NCBI GenBank assembly: GCA_000799755.1
Contig: JUHI01000010.1
Location: 1 to 64,000, forward strand
DNA: 64,000 bases
From: Martinezella tropici
GTDB taxonomy: Bacteria; Pseudomonadota; Alphaproteobacteria; Rhizobiales; Rhizobiaceae
Direction of reading: 5' to 3'
A model generated the notes under the pieces. That model had not been told where the DNA came from. It ran no database searches and saw only the letters and a program-made list of their open reading frames with translations. The translations under genes and the position numbers were made by a program. The first letter of the stretch is position 1; every line of letters starts with the position of its first letter. Shown here piece by piece: positions 51,830 to 61,234 of this stretch.

Positions 51830-52295
51830 GTTAGCCAAGACGTCACTGTCGTCGGCCGATGTTCTTGAAATTATGAAGTTGTTGCCGCATCGCTATCCCT
51901 TCCTGATGGTCGACAAGATCATCGAGATCGATAGCGATAATTCCGCGATCGGCATCAAGAACGTAACGGCGAACGAACCGCAATTCACCGGGCATTTTCC
52001 GGAATCGCCGATCATGCCGGGTGTGCTGCTCATCGAGGGTATGGCGCAGACCGCAGGCGCGATCTGCGCCCGCAAGGACGGCATCGGCGGCAATCTCGTC
52101 TATTTCATGACGATCGACAATGCCCGCTTCCGCCGGCCGGTCGTTCCGGGCGACCGCGTCGAATTTCACGTCGTGAAGCAAAAGCAGCGCGGCACCATCT
52201 GGAAATTCCATTGCGATGCCAAGGTCGACGGCTCTCTGGTCGCTGAGGCCGATATCGGTGCGATGATCGTGAGGAAGGATCAGGAACAGGCATGA
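51822..52295 (+). CDS. fabZ: 3-hydroxyacyl-ACP dehydratase
   Basis: 157 residues from ATG 51822, consistent with rhizobial FabZ beginning MTE; the frame opens three codons earlier. LPHRYPFLMVDKI and GHFPESPIMPGVLLIEGMAQ carry the catalytic His58 and Glu72. It dehydrates 3-hydroxyacyl-ACP in fatty acid synthesis, drawing on the same pool used by LpxA and LpxD. It overlaps lpxA by 4 bases (ATGA). Confidence 0.96.
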   Translation: MTELAKTSLSSADVLEIMKLLPHRYPFLMVDKIIEIDSDNSAIGIKNVTANEPQFTGHFPESPIMPGVLLIEGMAQTAGAICARKDGIGGNLVYFMTIDNARFRRPVVPGDRVEFHVVKQKQRGTIWKFHCDAKVDGSLVAEADIGAMIVRKDQEQA

Positions 52296-53107
52296 GCAGC
52301 ATTGCAAAGAGCGCCCGCATCCATAAGCTGGCGGTCGTCGAGGATGGGGCTGTCATCGGCGAAGGCGTGACGATAGGACCGTTCTGCTATGTCGGTCCCA
52401 AAGTGGTGCTGCACGACAATATTCAACTGCTCAACAATGCCGTCGTGACCGGACGAACCAGCGTCGGCAAGGGAACGAAGATCTTTCCGATGGCCGTTGT
52501 CGGCGGCGATCCGCAGAGCGTTCACCACCACGGCGAGGAAACGACGCTCGATATCGGCGAGAATTGCACGATTCGCGAAGGCGTCACGATCAACACCGGC
52601 ACGGCCGATTACGGCGGCAAGACCATCGTCGGCAACAATAACCTGTTCCTTGCCAACTCGCATGTCGCTCACGATTGCCGCGTCGGCAACAATATCGTCA
52701 TGTCGAACAACGTCATGCTTGCCGGTCATGTCACGATCGAGGATCGCGCCATCCTCGGCGGCGGCTGCGCCGTGCATCAGTTCACCCGTATCGGTCGTCA
52801 GGCCTTCATCGGTGGTCTCACCGCCGCGAGCTACGACGTCATTCCCTACGGCATGCTGAACGGCAATCCGGGCGTACTGTCGGGGCTGAACATCGTCGGC
52901 ATGTCGCGTGCGGGTATAGACCGTGCTGTCATTCATCGGGTCCGCCGCGCTTACAAGAGCATCTTCGAGAACGAGGGCTCGGTCCGCGATAACGCGGCGG
53001 CCATCCGCGAGGAATACGCTGATTGCAAGGAAGTGATGGAAATTCTCGATTTCATCGCTGCCGACAGCGACCGCGCACTCTCGTCGCCCAATCGCGGCAA
53101 GGCTTGA
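52292..53107 (+). CDS. lpxA: UDP-N-acetylglucosamine O-acyltransferase
   Basis: 271 residues of hexapeptide beta-helix plus a C-terminal helical domain. NSHVAHDCRVG holds the catalytic His127, equivalent to His125 of Escherichia coli LpxA, and GGDPQSVHHHGEE the substrate loop. It starts lipid A synthesis by O-acylating UDP-GlcNAc. Translationally coupled to fabZ and, one base later, to lpxI. Confidence 0.97.
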   Translation: MSSIAKSARIHKLAVVEDGAVIGEGVTIGPFCYVGPKVVLHDNIQLLNNAVVTGRTSVGKGTKIFPMAVVGGDPQSVHHHGEETTLDIGENCTIREGVTINTGTADYGGKTIVGNNNLFLANSHVAHDCRVGNNIVMSNNVMLAGHVTIEDRAILGGGCAVHQFTRIGRQAFIGGLTAASYDVIPYGMLNGNPGVLSGLNIVGMSRAGIDRAVIHRVRRAYKSIFENEGSVRDNAAAIREEYADCKEVMEILDFIAADSDRALSSPNRGKA

Positions 53108-53108
53108 G

Positions 53109-53990
53109 GTGATTTCGGCCGGCCAAAACGAAAGGGGCAGGCTGGCGATCATCGCAGGCAGCGGTCTTTTGCCTGTTTATGTCGCCGATGCTGCCCGCCA
53201 GGCCGGCGAAAATCCAGTCATCATTGCTTTGACTGACGAGGCGGATCGCGACTGGTCCGCCTTCGATCACGCCAATCTCGGCGTGGGTAATTTCGCGGGT
53301 CTCGAAGCGATGTTCCGTCGTCATGGTGTGGATCGCGTGGTCATGTCGGGCGGCGTTGCGCGACGCCCTTCCTGGCGACAGGTGCGTCCGACCTGGCGCG
53401 TTATCAAGGAATTGCCCTCGACCATACGGACGCTCCTTTCGGGCGGTGATAACGCAGTTCTGCAGATGGTCATCCGATTGATCGAGGCTGGTGGCGTCCG
53501 TGTTGTCGGCGCTCATGAGATCGCGCCCGATCTGCTGGCGACGACAGGCCCGCTGGGGAAAATCTCGCCTGCGGAAGAGGATCTGCGTGACATAGGGCAA
53601 GGCGCCAAGGCCGCGGATGCGCTGGGGCTCCTGGATGTCGGGCAGGGCGCCGTCAGCGTCGGTGGTCGCGTCGTCGCGCTGGAAGGCGCCGAGGGCACGG
53701 ACAAGATGATCGAACGGGTTGCCGAATTGCGTGCGGCTGGGCGCATATCGACCCGCCGGCGCGGTGTGCTCGTCAAGCTTTGCAAGCCTCAGCAGGACGT
53801 CCGCGCCGATCTGCCGTCGATCGGGGTCTCCACCGTGTTGAATGCCAAGAAGGCAGGGCTGGCCGGCGTCGCCGTCGAGGCCGGAAGAGCGCTCATCCTC
53901 GATCGCGAGGCCGTGATTACCGCAGCCGACGAGGCCGGCATCTTCGTCTGCGGCATCGACCGGGGCCTGAGCGCGGAGGGCTTCATGTGA
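53109..53990 (+). CDS. lpxI: UDP-2,3-diacylglucosamine pyrophosphatase LpxI
   Basis: 293 residues from GTG 53109, one base after the lpxA stop. LAIIAGSGLLPVYVADAARQ and the C-terminal domain with IFVCGIDRG match the DUF1009/LpxI family, which replaces LpxH in most alphaproteobacteria. It cleaves UDP-diacylglucosamine to lipid X. The position between lpxA and lpxB supports the call. Its stop overlaps the lpxB start (GTGA). Confidence 0.94.
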   Translation: MISAGQNERGRLAIIAGSGLLPVYVADAARQAGENPVIIALTDEADRDWSAFDHANLGVGNFAGLEAMFRRHGVDRVVMSGGVARRPSWRQVRPTWRVIKELPSTIRTLLSGGDNAVLQMVIRLIEAGGVRVVGAHEIAPDLLATTGPLGKISPAEEDLRDIGQGAKAADALGLLDVGQGAVSVGGRVVALEGAEGTDKMIERVAELRAAGRISTRRRGVLVKLCKPQQDVRADLPSIGVSTVLNAKKAGLAGVAVEAGRALILDREAVITAADEAGIFVCGIDRGLSAEGFM

Positions 53991-55168
53991 GTGGTGTGCC
54001 GTTGAAGCTTGCCGTCGTTGCCGGAGAGGTCTCCGGCGATCTTTTGGGCGGCGATCTTGCTGCCGCCTTGAAGCGGCGATACGATGGCCCGGTCGAACTG
54101 GTAGGCGTTGGCGGCGAGGCGCTGGAGGCGCAGGGCCTGCATTCGCTCTTCGATTATTCCGAACTCTCCATCATGGGCTTCATCCAGGTCATCAAGCGGC
54201 TGCCAAAGCTGCTTGCCCGCATAAGGCAGACGGCCGATGCGATCATTGCCGCAAAGCCCGACGTGCTTCTGATCATCGACAGCCCCGATTTCACCCATCG
54301 CGTTGCCAAGCGGGTGCGCAAGGCTCTGCCAAATCTTCCGGTCGTCAATTACGTCTGCCCCAGCGTCTGGGCGTGGAAAGAATATCGCGCACAGCAGATG
54401 CTTGCCTATGTCGACCATGTGCTGGCCGTCTTGCCGTTCGAGCCTGGCGCCATGCAGCGCCTGGGTGGTCCGGCGACGACCTATGTCGGCCATCGGCTGA
54501 CGGTGGACGCCAATCTCGTCGAGGCGCGTCGCCAGCGTGAATTGCGCGGGCTCCCCGACGCTGAAGCGCAGAAGACGATCCTGCTTCTACCCGGTTCGCG
54601 TGCATCGGAGATCAGGCATCTTCTTCCGGTTTTTGAGCAGGCTACCGAAGAACTGAGCCGGCGAAATAATAATATGCGGTTTGTACTGCCGACCGTACCG
54701 CGCCAGGAAGCGCTGGTTCGCTCCCTGACGGGACACTGGAAGATCAAGCCCGATATCCTCGTCGGCCAGGACGCCAAATGGAGCGCTTTTGCCCAGGCGG
54801 ATGCGGCCATGGCGGCTTCAGGCACGGTGATCCTGGAACTGGGACTTGCAGGCGTCCCCGTGGTTTCGACCTACAAGACGGAATGGCTGGCAAAATTCGT
54901 GCTGTCGCGCATCAAGACTTGGACGGCCGCCTTGCCTAACCTGATCGCGGACTATGCCGTGCTGCCTGAACTCATCAACGACGTTCTGCGGCCGGGCCTG
55001 CTGGCGCGCTATATGGAGCGCCTATCGAGCGAAACGACGGAGCGCGCCGCGATGTTGGCGGGCTACGATGTCGTCTGGGAGCGGATGCAGACCGAGGAGC
55101 CGCCGGGCGATAAGGCGGCGCAGATTGTTCTGGACGTTCTATCCCATAAAAAAACCGGTCATCTCTGA
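53987..55168 (+). CDS. lpxB: Lipid-A-disaccharide synthase
   Basis: 393 residues from GTG 53987, in the lpxI stop overlap; the open frame upstream is an out-of-frame shadow of lpxI. LAVVAGEVSGDLLGGDL, IDSPDFTHRVAKRVRK and CPSVWAWKEYRAQ are LpxB hallmarks. It joins lipid X and UDP-diacylglucosamine into the lipid A disaccharide. It is last in the lpxD-fabZ-lpxA-lpxI-lpxB run and ends at a terminator. Confidence 0.96.
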   Translation: MSGVPLKLAVVAGEVSGDLLGGDLAAALKRRYDGPVELVGVGGEALEAQGLHSLFDYSELSIMGFIQVIKRLPKLLARIRQTADAIIAAKPDVLLIIDSPDFTHRVAKRVRKALPNLPVVNYVCPSVWAWKEYRAQQMLAYVDHVLAVLPFEPGAMQRLGGPATTYVGHRLTVDANLVEARRQRELRGLPDAEAQKTILLLPGSRASEIRHLLPVFEQATEELSRRNNNMRFVLPTVPRQEALVRSLTGHWKIKPDILVGQDAKWSAFAQADAAMAASGTVILELGLAGVPVVSTYKTEWLAKFVLSRIKTWTAALPNLIADYAVLPELINDVLRPGLLARYMERLSSETTERAAMLAGYDVVWERMQTEEPPGDKAAQIVLDVLSHKKTGHL

Positions 55169-55178
55169 CCGGTTTTTT
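55149..55178. terminator. Bidirectional terminator between lpxB and gltA
   Basis: ACCGGTCA and TGACCGGT pair with a 4-base loop, flanked by an A-run on one side and a T-run on the other, so it can stop transcription from both convergent genes. It overlaps the last lpxB codons. Confidence 0.85.
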
Positions 55179-55196
55179 CGTTTCAGTACCAAAAGC

Positions 55197-56486
55197 TTAG
55201 CGCTTGGAAACAGGCACGTATTCGCGCAACGGAGCACCGGTGTAGAGCTGGCGCGGACGGCCGATACGCTGATGCGGGTCCTCGATCATTTCGTTCCACT
55301 GAGCGATCCAGCCGACGGTGCGGGCAAGAGCGAACAGCACGGTGAACATGGTCGTGGGGAAGCCGAGGGCCTTCAGCGTGATGCCGGAGTAGAAGTCGAC
55401 GTTCGGGTAGAGCTTCTTCTCGATGAAATATTCATCAGTCAGAGCGATGCGTTCCAGTTCGATCGCGATGTCGAGCAGCGGATCGTCCTTGATGCCGAGT
55501 TCGCCGAGAACTTCGTGCGCCGTCTTCTGCATGATCTTGGCGCGCGGATCGTAGTTCTTGTAGACGCGGTGGCCAAAGCCCATCAGACGGAACGGATCGT
55601 TCTTGTCCTTGGCGCGGCCGATGAATTCCGGAATGCGGTCGACCGTGCCGATTTCGTTCAGCATGTTCAGCGCGGCTTCGTTGGCGCCGCCGTGAGCCGG
55701 GCCCCAGAGGCAGGCAATGCCTGCTGCGATACAGGCAAACGGATTGGCACCGGAAGAGCCGGCAAGGCGAACCGTCGAGGTCGAAGCGTTCTGCTCGTGG
55801 TCTGCGTGCAGGATGAAGATGCGGTCCATGGCGCGGGCGAGCACCGGATTGACGACATATTCTTCGCACGGAACGGCAAAGCACATGCGCAGGAAATTCG
55901 ACGCATAGTCGAGGTCGTTCTTCGGATAAACGAAGGGCTGGCCGATATGGTACTTGTAGGCCATGGCGGCGAGCGTCGGCATCTTCGCGATCATGCGCAG
56001 GCTAGCGACCATGCGCTGGTGCGGATCGGTGATATCCGTGGAGTCGTGATAGAAGGCGGAGAGCGCGCCGACGCAGCCGCACATGACGGCCATCGGATGC
56101 GCGTCGCGGCGGAAGCCGGTGAAGAAGCGCGACATCTGCTCATGCACCATCGTGTGATGGGTGACGCGATGATCGAAGTCCTTCTTCTGGGCTGCCGTCG
56201 GCAGTTCGCCGTAGAGAAGGAGGTAGCACACTTCGAGGAAATCGCCGTGTTCGGCCAGCTGGTCGATCGGATAGCCGCGATGCAGCAGGACGCCTTCATC
56301 GCCATCAATATAGGTGATGCTGGACTCGCACGACGCAGTCGAGGTGAAGCCAGGATCGTAAGTGAAAGTGGAGGTGTTCTTATAAAGGGCACCAATATCA
56401 ATGACACTTGGGCCGATGGTTCCGGTCTTGACCGGCAAATCCACCGTCTTTTCACCCCAAGTTAGTTTCGCGCTTTGTTCCGTCAT
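55197..56486 (-). CDS. gltA: Citrate synthase
   Basis: 429 residues of the type II citrate synthase. WGPAHGGANEAALNML and MGFGHRVYKNYDPRA hold the two catalytic histidines. An N-terminal beta-strand domain (VDLPVKTGTIGPSVIDI) is typical of Gram-negative hexameric enzymes. It condenses oxaloacetate and acetyl-CoA in the TCA cycle. The upstream 280 bases contain CCTAATGCC twice (near 56573 and 56589) and no other gene. Confidence 0.96.
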   Translation of the reverse strand: MTEQSAKLTWGEKTVDLPVKTGTIGPSVIDIGALYKNTSTFTYDPGFTSTASCESSITYIDGDEGVLLHRGYPIDQLAEHGDFLEVCYLLLYGELPTAAQKKDFDHRVTHHTMVHEQMSRFFTGFRRDAHPMAVMCGCVGALSAFYHDSTDITDPHQRMVASLRMIAKMPTLAAMAYKYHIGQPFVYPKNDLDYASNFLRMCFAVPCEEYVVNPVLARAMDRIFILHADHEQNASTSTVRLAGSSGANPFACIAAGIACLWGPAHGGANEAALNMLNEIGTVDRIPEFIGRAKDKNDPFRLMGFGHRVYKNYDPRAKIMQKTAHEVLGELGIKDDPLLDIAIELERIALTDEYFIEKKLYPNVDFYSGITLKALGFPTTMFTVLFALARTVGWIAQWNEMIEDPHQRIGRPRQLYTGAPLREYVPVSKR

Positions 56487-56767
56487 GCTGATCCTCCAAG
56501 ATTTGGCGGGATTGACGCCATAAAAAGCGCCAAAAGGTTAAGCGACTACCGACTAGCTATATGATCCAGAGCCTAATGCCAAGTTATCCTAATGCCGAAT
56601 TGTGCAATGCAGTATCAACTTTTGGGCACTGCAGAAGCAGCTTTGATTATGCTACGCGGCGAAACCGGCTCAATTTAGCTCTGCCCATGCCGATTTCGGT
56701 TGAATTCACTGTGTGGTGACGGCAAAAATCGCGCGAAAGCTGTGGTTTTGCGTGGGGGCGGCAGCGC

Positions 56768-59227
56768 GTGCCTAATTTGGAGGCATCCGAGCAGCAAAAG
56801 GATGAAGGGGACGATGCTGCGCTCTCGCAGCCTCGCCCTGTTATTGCCACGATTGCCGATCGCACCGAGGCGCGGCGACACAGACGGACTCAAGATCAGA
56901 CGCGGCTGACGGCCCGGTTGCTGCGACTGTCGAGTCGCATTCGGCTGGGCATCCTGACACTGATCGAAGAGGAGGCTGCCCACGGCCGCGCTATTCTGCT
57001 TGCGCCGATCTATATGGGCCTCGGCGCGATCATCTGGTTCAAGGCTGGAAGCGATCCGCCGCCGCAGGCCATTCTTGCGGGCCTGCTGATCTTCGCGGGT
57101 GCCCGTCTGCTCATGCGCGAGGCGGGCAGGCTGCTGCGCCACCTGCTTTTCGCCGGAACGCTTCTTTGCTTGGGCATGGCGTTGGCGCAATTCGAAAGCT
57201 GGCGGGTTTCCACCATCATGCTCGATTCGGCCGTGACGACGACCGTGATCGGTCAGGTCGAGCGACGGGAATCCTACGACAATGGCCGCTGGCGCTATGT
57301 CGTCCGCGTCGAGGCAACGGAAAAGCCGACCATTCGCCGAACGCCGGAGCGGGTGACGATCTTCGTGCGCAAGCAGGCGGAGCCGTTCGCGCTTGGCGAT
57401 CGTATCCAGGGCAGGGCGCGGCTGACGCCTCCGGCCGGACCAGCCTTGCCCGGCCTCAACGATTTCGCCTTCAGTTCCTACTTCAACGGTATTGGCGCCA
57501 ATGGTTTTGCCTATGGTACGCCCAAGCTGATATCTCCAGCCGGTGACAATACTGCGGGCTCGCTGATCGATACCGCCGATATCTGGCTTGCCGGCCTGCG
57601 CAACGGCATAGGCGACAGGATAAGGCAAACCTTGCCGGGAGATACCGGCGCCTTCGCAGCGGCGCTTGTCACCGATGAGAGACGCGCGATCTCCAAGGAT
57701 ACGACCGAGGCGCTGAGAATTGCCGGTCTGACCCACATCATTGCGATTTCCGGCCTGAACATGGCGCTGTCAGCCGGCATCTTCTACGTTGGCCTGCGCT
57801 ACCTCTTCAGCCTGTTTCCGGGTGTAGCGCAGGCATGGCCGACCAAGAAATTTGCGGCCTTCGGCGCGCTCCTGACGGTGACGGCCTACTACCTTATCTC
57901 CGGTTTTGGCGTATCCGCCGAGCGCGCTTTCATCATGATGGCGATCATGCTCGTGGCCGTGCTCTTCGATCGGCCGTCCCTCAGTCTGCGCAATGTCGCG
58001 TTATCGGCGATCGTCATTCTTGTTCTCTCGCCGTCGCAGGTGCTCGGCCCGAGCTTCCAGATGTCCTATGCCGCGACGCTGGCGCTGGTGTCGGGCTACT
58101 CGCTGTGGAAGCGGCGGCGGCATCGCGAAAGCGTCCTGCCGAAGATCCGCGTGTTAAGCCCACTGCTGTTCGTCGCGCGTTTCTTCGGAGGGGTGATGTC
58201 GACCTCGTTTATCGGTGGCGCATCGACGGCCATCTTCTCGATCGAGCATTTTCACCGGTTGGCGACATATGGTCTTGCCGCCAATCTGGCGGCCATGCCA
58301 GTTGTCTCCTTCATCGTCATGCCATTCGGCATGGCGGCAATGATGCTCATGCCACTCGGTCTCGACGGACCTTTCTGGAAGGTGACCGGAGAGGGACTGG
58401 AACTCGTCATCGCGATCGCGAAAACCGTCGCCGGCTGGGGCGGCGATATCACCTTCGGCCGTCAGCCCGCCTGGTTGATGCCGACATTCATCGTCGGCTT
58501 CCTGGTCATGAGCATATTGCGGACGCGGCTTCGCCACCTTGGCTTCCTCTTGTTGCTTTCGTCCGTTGGTGTGGCAGCATTCGGGAGCGGCGTGCCGAAG
58601 CCGGACCTGATGATTTCCGAAGATGGCATGCTGGTGGCGCTGCGGCAGGACGACATTCTCGCTACCAATCGCGAGAGGCCGCAAGCATTCATCTTCGAGC
58701 AATGGCAAAAGGCATTGGCCGCGGCAGAGCATCAGCCGCCGACCATGCTTCCGGCCGACAGCAGGCTGCCGCAACTCAGCAAGGCAGATCGCGGCAGGAG
58801 GTTAAGCAGCGAAGAACAGAACGTCGTCCGCAAGGCAATGGAGGCAGCGCTCGACCGAACGATGCAGGGAAGCTTCGCCTGCCAGAAAGGCGCATGGTGC
58901 GTGGCCATGCTCGACAATGGCGCCTTCTTGATCACTATAGAGAATGCAGCCTATCTGCCGTCAGCCTGCGATACCGCAAACATTGTCGTGACACCAATCC
59001 GGTTGCGGCTGGATCGCTGCCGCTCCGGAGCGACGCTCATCACCGGCGCAACATTGCGGCGAACGGGATCGCTCGAAATGGCACTCGACGCAGATAAGCC
59101 CAATATCTCCACCGCCTTCGACAATCCGCAGAGACCATGGACCCGGCATCGAACTTACGACTGGCGCACTGGAAAATTCGACGCGCCAGTCATATCGGCA
59201 TCACCGGTCAGTGATAGCGACGAATAA
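56768..59227 (+). CDS. comEC: ComEC/Rec2-family membrane protein
   Basis: 819 residues from GTG 56768. A DUF4131-type N-terminal domain (membrane helices, then an OB-like segment) precedes the competence domain with about eight helices; LTHIIAISGLNMALSAG near 322 is the family signature. The C-terminal region (LISEDGMLVALRQD-like part) lacks the metal motif of the beta-lactamase-like domain of full ComEC. It is the likely inner-membrane DNA channel, although natural competence is rarely shown in rhizobia. Its stop overlaps the convergent lexA by 20 bases. Confidence 0.85.
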   Translation: MPNLEASEQQKDEGDDAALSQPRPVIATIADRTEARRHRRTQDQTRLTARLLRLSSRIRLGILTLIEEEAAHGRAILLAPIYMGLGAIIWFKAGSDPPPQAILAGLLIFAGARLLMREAGRLLRHLLFAGTLLCLGMALAQFESWRVSTIMLDSAVTTTVIGQVERRESYDNGRWRYVVRVEATEKPTIRRTPERVTIFVRKQAEPFALGDRIQGRARLTPPAGPALPGLNDFAFSSYFNGIGANGFAYGTPKLISPAGDNTAGSLIDTADIWLAGLRNGIGDRIRQTLPGDTGAFAAALVTDERRAISKDTTEALRIAGLTHIIAISGLNMALSAGIFYVGLRYLFSLFPGVAQAWPTKKFAAFGALLTVTAYYLISGFGVSAERAFIMMAIMLVAVLFDRPSLSLRNVALSAIVILVLSPSQVLGPSFQMSYAATLALVSGYSLWKRRRHRESVLPKIRVLSPLLFVARFFGGVMSTSFIGGASTAIFSIEHFHRLATYGLAANLAAMPVVSFIVMPFGMAAMMLMPLGLDGPFWKVTGEGLELVIAIAKTVAGWGGDITFGRQPAWLMPTFIVGFLVMSILRTRLRHLGFLLLLSSVGVAAFGSGVPKPDLMISEDGMLVALRQDDILATNRERPQAFIFEQWQKALAAAEHQPPTMLPADSRLPQLSKADRGRRLSSEEQNVVRKAMEAALDRTMQGSFACQKGAWCVAMLDNGAFLITIENAAYLPSACDTANIVVTPIRLRLDRCRSGATLITGATLRRTGSLEMALDADKPNISTAFDNPQRPWTRHRTYDWRTGKFDAPVISASPVSDSDE

Positions 59228-59930
59228 GGCCGACGAGCTTGCCCTGGACCTTGACGCGATCCGGCCCGAAGATGCGCGTTTCATAGGCGGGATTGGCGGC
59301 TTCCAGCGCGATCGAGGCGCCCTTGCGGCGGAAGCGCTTCAGCGTCGCCTCTTCGTCATCGACGAGCGCCACGACGATATCGCCGGGATTGGCCGTCGTC
59401 GAATTGCGGATAATGACCGTATCGCCGTCGAAAATTCCGGCATCGATCATCGAATCGCCGCGCACTTCAAGCGCATAATGCTCTCCCGAGCCGAGCATGT
59501 CGGCCGGAACGGTAATATCGTGCGTATTGTTCTGGATCGCGGAAATCGGCACGCCGGCGGCGATGCGACCCATGACCGGCACGGACGCCGAACCATTGTG
59601 ATCGTCATTTGCCACTTTCGGCGGGGCGGGTGGAGCCACAGGCTGAGGCTTGCCGAGACTGCCTTCGATGACGCTCGGTGAAAAGCCACGGCGCGGCTGC
59701 AAGCTGGGATTATAGGCATCCGGCAGTTTGATGACTTCGAGCGCTCTCGCCCGGTTCGGCAGCCGGCGGATGAAGCCTCGCTCCTCCAGCGCCGTGATCA
59801 GACGGTGAATGCCGGATTTGGAGGCCAGATCCAGTGCGTCCTTCATCTCGTCGAAAGATGGCGGAACACCGGACTCCTTCATGCGTTCGTGAATGAAGAG
59901 AAGCAGTTCCTGCTGCTTGCGCGTCAACAT
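59208..59930 (-). CDS. lexA: LexA repressor
   Basis: 240 residues. A winged helix (MLTRKQQELLLFIHERMKES onward) is followed by a proline-rich linker and the S24 self-cleavage domain: cleavage site Ala125-Gly126 (RIAAGV), nucleophile Ser160 (RGDSMIDAG) and Lys198 (ATLKRF). RecA-DNA triggers its self-cleavage, which opens the SOS regulon. An SOS box upstream (59990-60004) indicates autoregulation. Its 3' end overlaps comEC by 20 bases. Confidence 0.97.
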   Translation of the reverse strand: MLTRKQQELLLFIHERMKESGVPPSFDEMKDALDLASKSGIHRLITALEERGFIRRLPNRARALEVIKLPDAYNPSLQPRRGFSPSVIEGSLGKPQPVAPPAPPKVANDDHNGSASVPVMGRIAAGVPISAIQNNTHDITVPADMLGSGEHYALEVRGDSMIDAGIFDGDTVIIRNSTTANPGDIVVALVDDEEATLKRFRRKGASIALEAANPAYETRIFGPDRVKVQGKLVGLIRRYH

Positions 59931-60346
59931 CGTCTTGGAACCCCAGAATCAAGAAAAACGGTGAAACAAATCCAGAACGGACACTATATGTTCCATATGT
60001 GTTCCGCAAGTACTTAAATTTCGGTAAAGCCTTGTTGCGTCGATTAAATAATTACGACTTGCGAATGGACCGGCTGAAGGGATCAAAGCGTTATATCCAC
60101 GCTAAACTATCGGAAAATATGGGAAATGCTGTTCTGTCAACTGGCAGCCTTTTGTAATGCGGCCGCTATGTTTAGGATACGAAGCAGTGACATGTGATAC
60201 TGCTGAAGCTGGCTATGAGGCAGAATCAGTCCTCACGTTTGCGAGATCGTCTTCCGCTGGCGAAGTCCTGAAAAGCTTCGTGTGCCCATCTTGAATTGCG
60301 CTAGGGATCGGCGCAAATCTGCTGCCGCAGGCATACAGGAGGAGCC
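59931..60346. promoter_or_regulatory. lexA / VOC-protein divergent region with SOS box
   Basis: 416 bases with no convincing gene. GTTC-CATATGT-GTTC at 59990-60004 is an exact alphaproteobacterial SOS box (GTTC-N7-GTTC), 60 bases before lexA. The VOC gene has GGAGGAGCC at its start. No further motif is assigned in the middle of the region. Confidence 0.8.
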
Positions 60347-61234
60347 ATGACTTCGTCCCCGCATCCGCTGGATCATCTCGTGCTGCCGGCCGTGAACATA
60401 GCGCTTGCGCGCGAGCGCCTCGGCAAGCTCGGTTTCACGGTGGCTCCGGAGGCGCGCCATCCTTTCGGCACCGAAAACGCCTGCGTCTTCCTTGCCGACA
60501 AGACCTATCTCGAGCCACTCGGCGTGGCGTCTCCGGAACAATGCGAGACGAGTATCGTCGACGGGAATGTCTTCGTCGCCCGTGACCAGGCCTACCGCTT
60601 CCGGGTTGGTCAGGATGGCTTCTCGGCTGTGGTGTTCGGCACGGATGATGCCGTTGCTGATGACGAGCGTTTCAGGGCGGCAGCCATTTCGGCGGGGCAA
60701 ATGCTGGATTTTTCCCGACCTATGAAGATGCCGGACGGAACCGAAACGACGGCCGGCTTTCGTCTCGCTTTTGCTGCCGATCTGCGCGCGCCGGACTTCC
60801 TCGCCTTCTGCTGTCAGCGTATCAATGCCTTGCCGGCTGACCGCAGCGTGCTCGAACACCATAAGAATGGCGTGACAGGCATCGCGCGGGTAGCGCTTTG
60901 CGCGCCAAAGCCGGCGGCTTATCGCAGCTTCTTTGAAGAGGTTGCTGGCGGCCCGCGGATAATGGAGCATTCGTTCGGCTTGACGGTCAGGGTGGCCAAT
61001 GCGGATCTGGAGATTTTGACGCCGGAGGGCATGGAGGTATTTTATGATTTGCCGTGTCGCACCAGCGATCCTGGGCTCAGGGCGCGCGCAATCCTTTTCA
61101 AAACGCGCGATCTTTCCGTGACATCGTCGCATTTCGCTGCTAACGGCGTCACCTACACGCGTAAGAACAATCGTCTATTGGCAAGGCTGGCGCCCGGTGA
61201 GGGCGCACTGTTCGCCTTCGAGGAGATAGTATGA
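60347..61234 (+). CDS. VOC-family (glyoxalase-like) protein
   Basis: 295 residues. LDHLVLPAVNIALARERLGK opens a glyoxalase-like VOC domain and a second such half follows from about residue 150. The family includes dioxygenases, isomerases and uncharacterised metal-dependent enzymes; candidate metal ligands are His10 near the N terminus and a later Glu, but the full set is unclear. It overlaps kdsA by 4 bases (ATGA), so they are co-translated. The link to Kdo synthesis is positional only. Confidence 0.8.
   Translation: MTSSPHPLDHLVLPAVNIALARERLGKLGFTVAPEARHPFGTENACVFLADKTYLEPLGVASPEQCETSIVDGNVFVARDQAYRFRVGQDGFSAVVFGTDDAVADDERFRAAAISAGQMLDFSRPMKMPDGTETTAGFRLAFAADLRAPDFLAFCCQRINALPADRSVLEHHKNGVTGIARVALCAPKPAAYRSFFEEVAGGPRIMEHSFGLTVRVANADLEILTPEGMEVFYDLPCRTSDPGLRARAILFKTRDLSVTSSHFAANGVTYTRKNNRLLARLAPGEGALFAFEEIV

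Noticed and set aside
54954..56465. Plus-strand frame running from the end of lpxB through gltA
   Set aside because: It passes the lpxB/gltA terminator and is antisense to a certain citrate synthase.
60233..61132. Minus-strand frame opposite the VOC gene
   Set aside because: The plus strand has GGAGGAGCC before its ATG, a glyoxalase-like start and coupling to kdsA; the minus frame has none of these.
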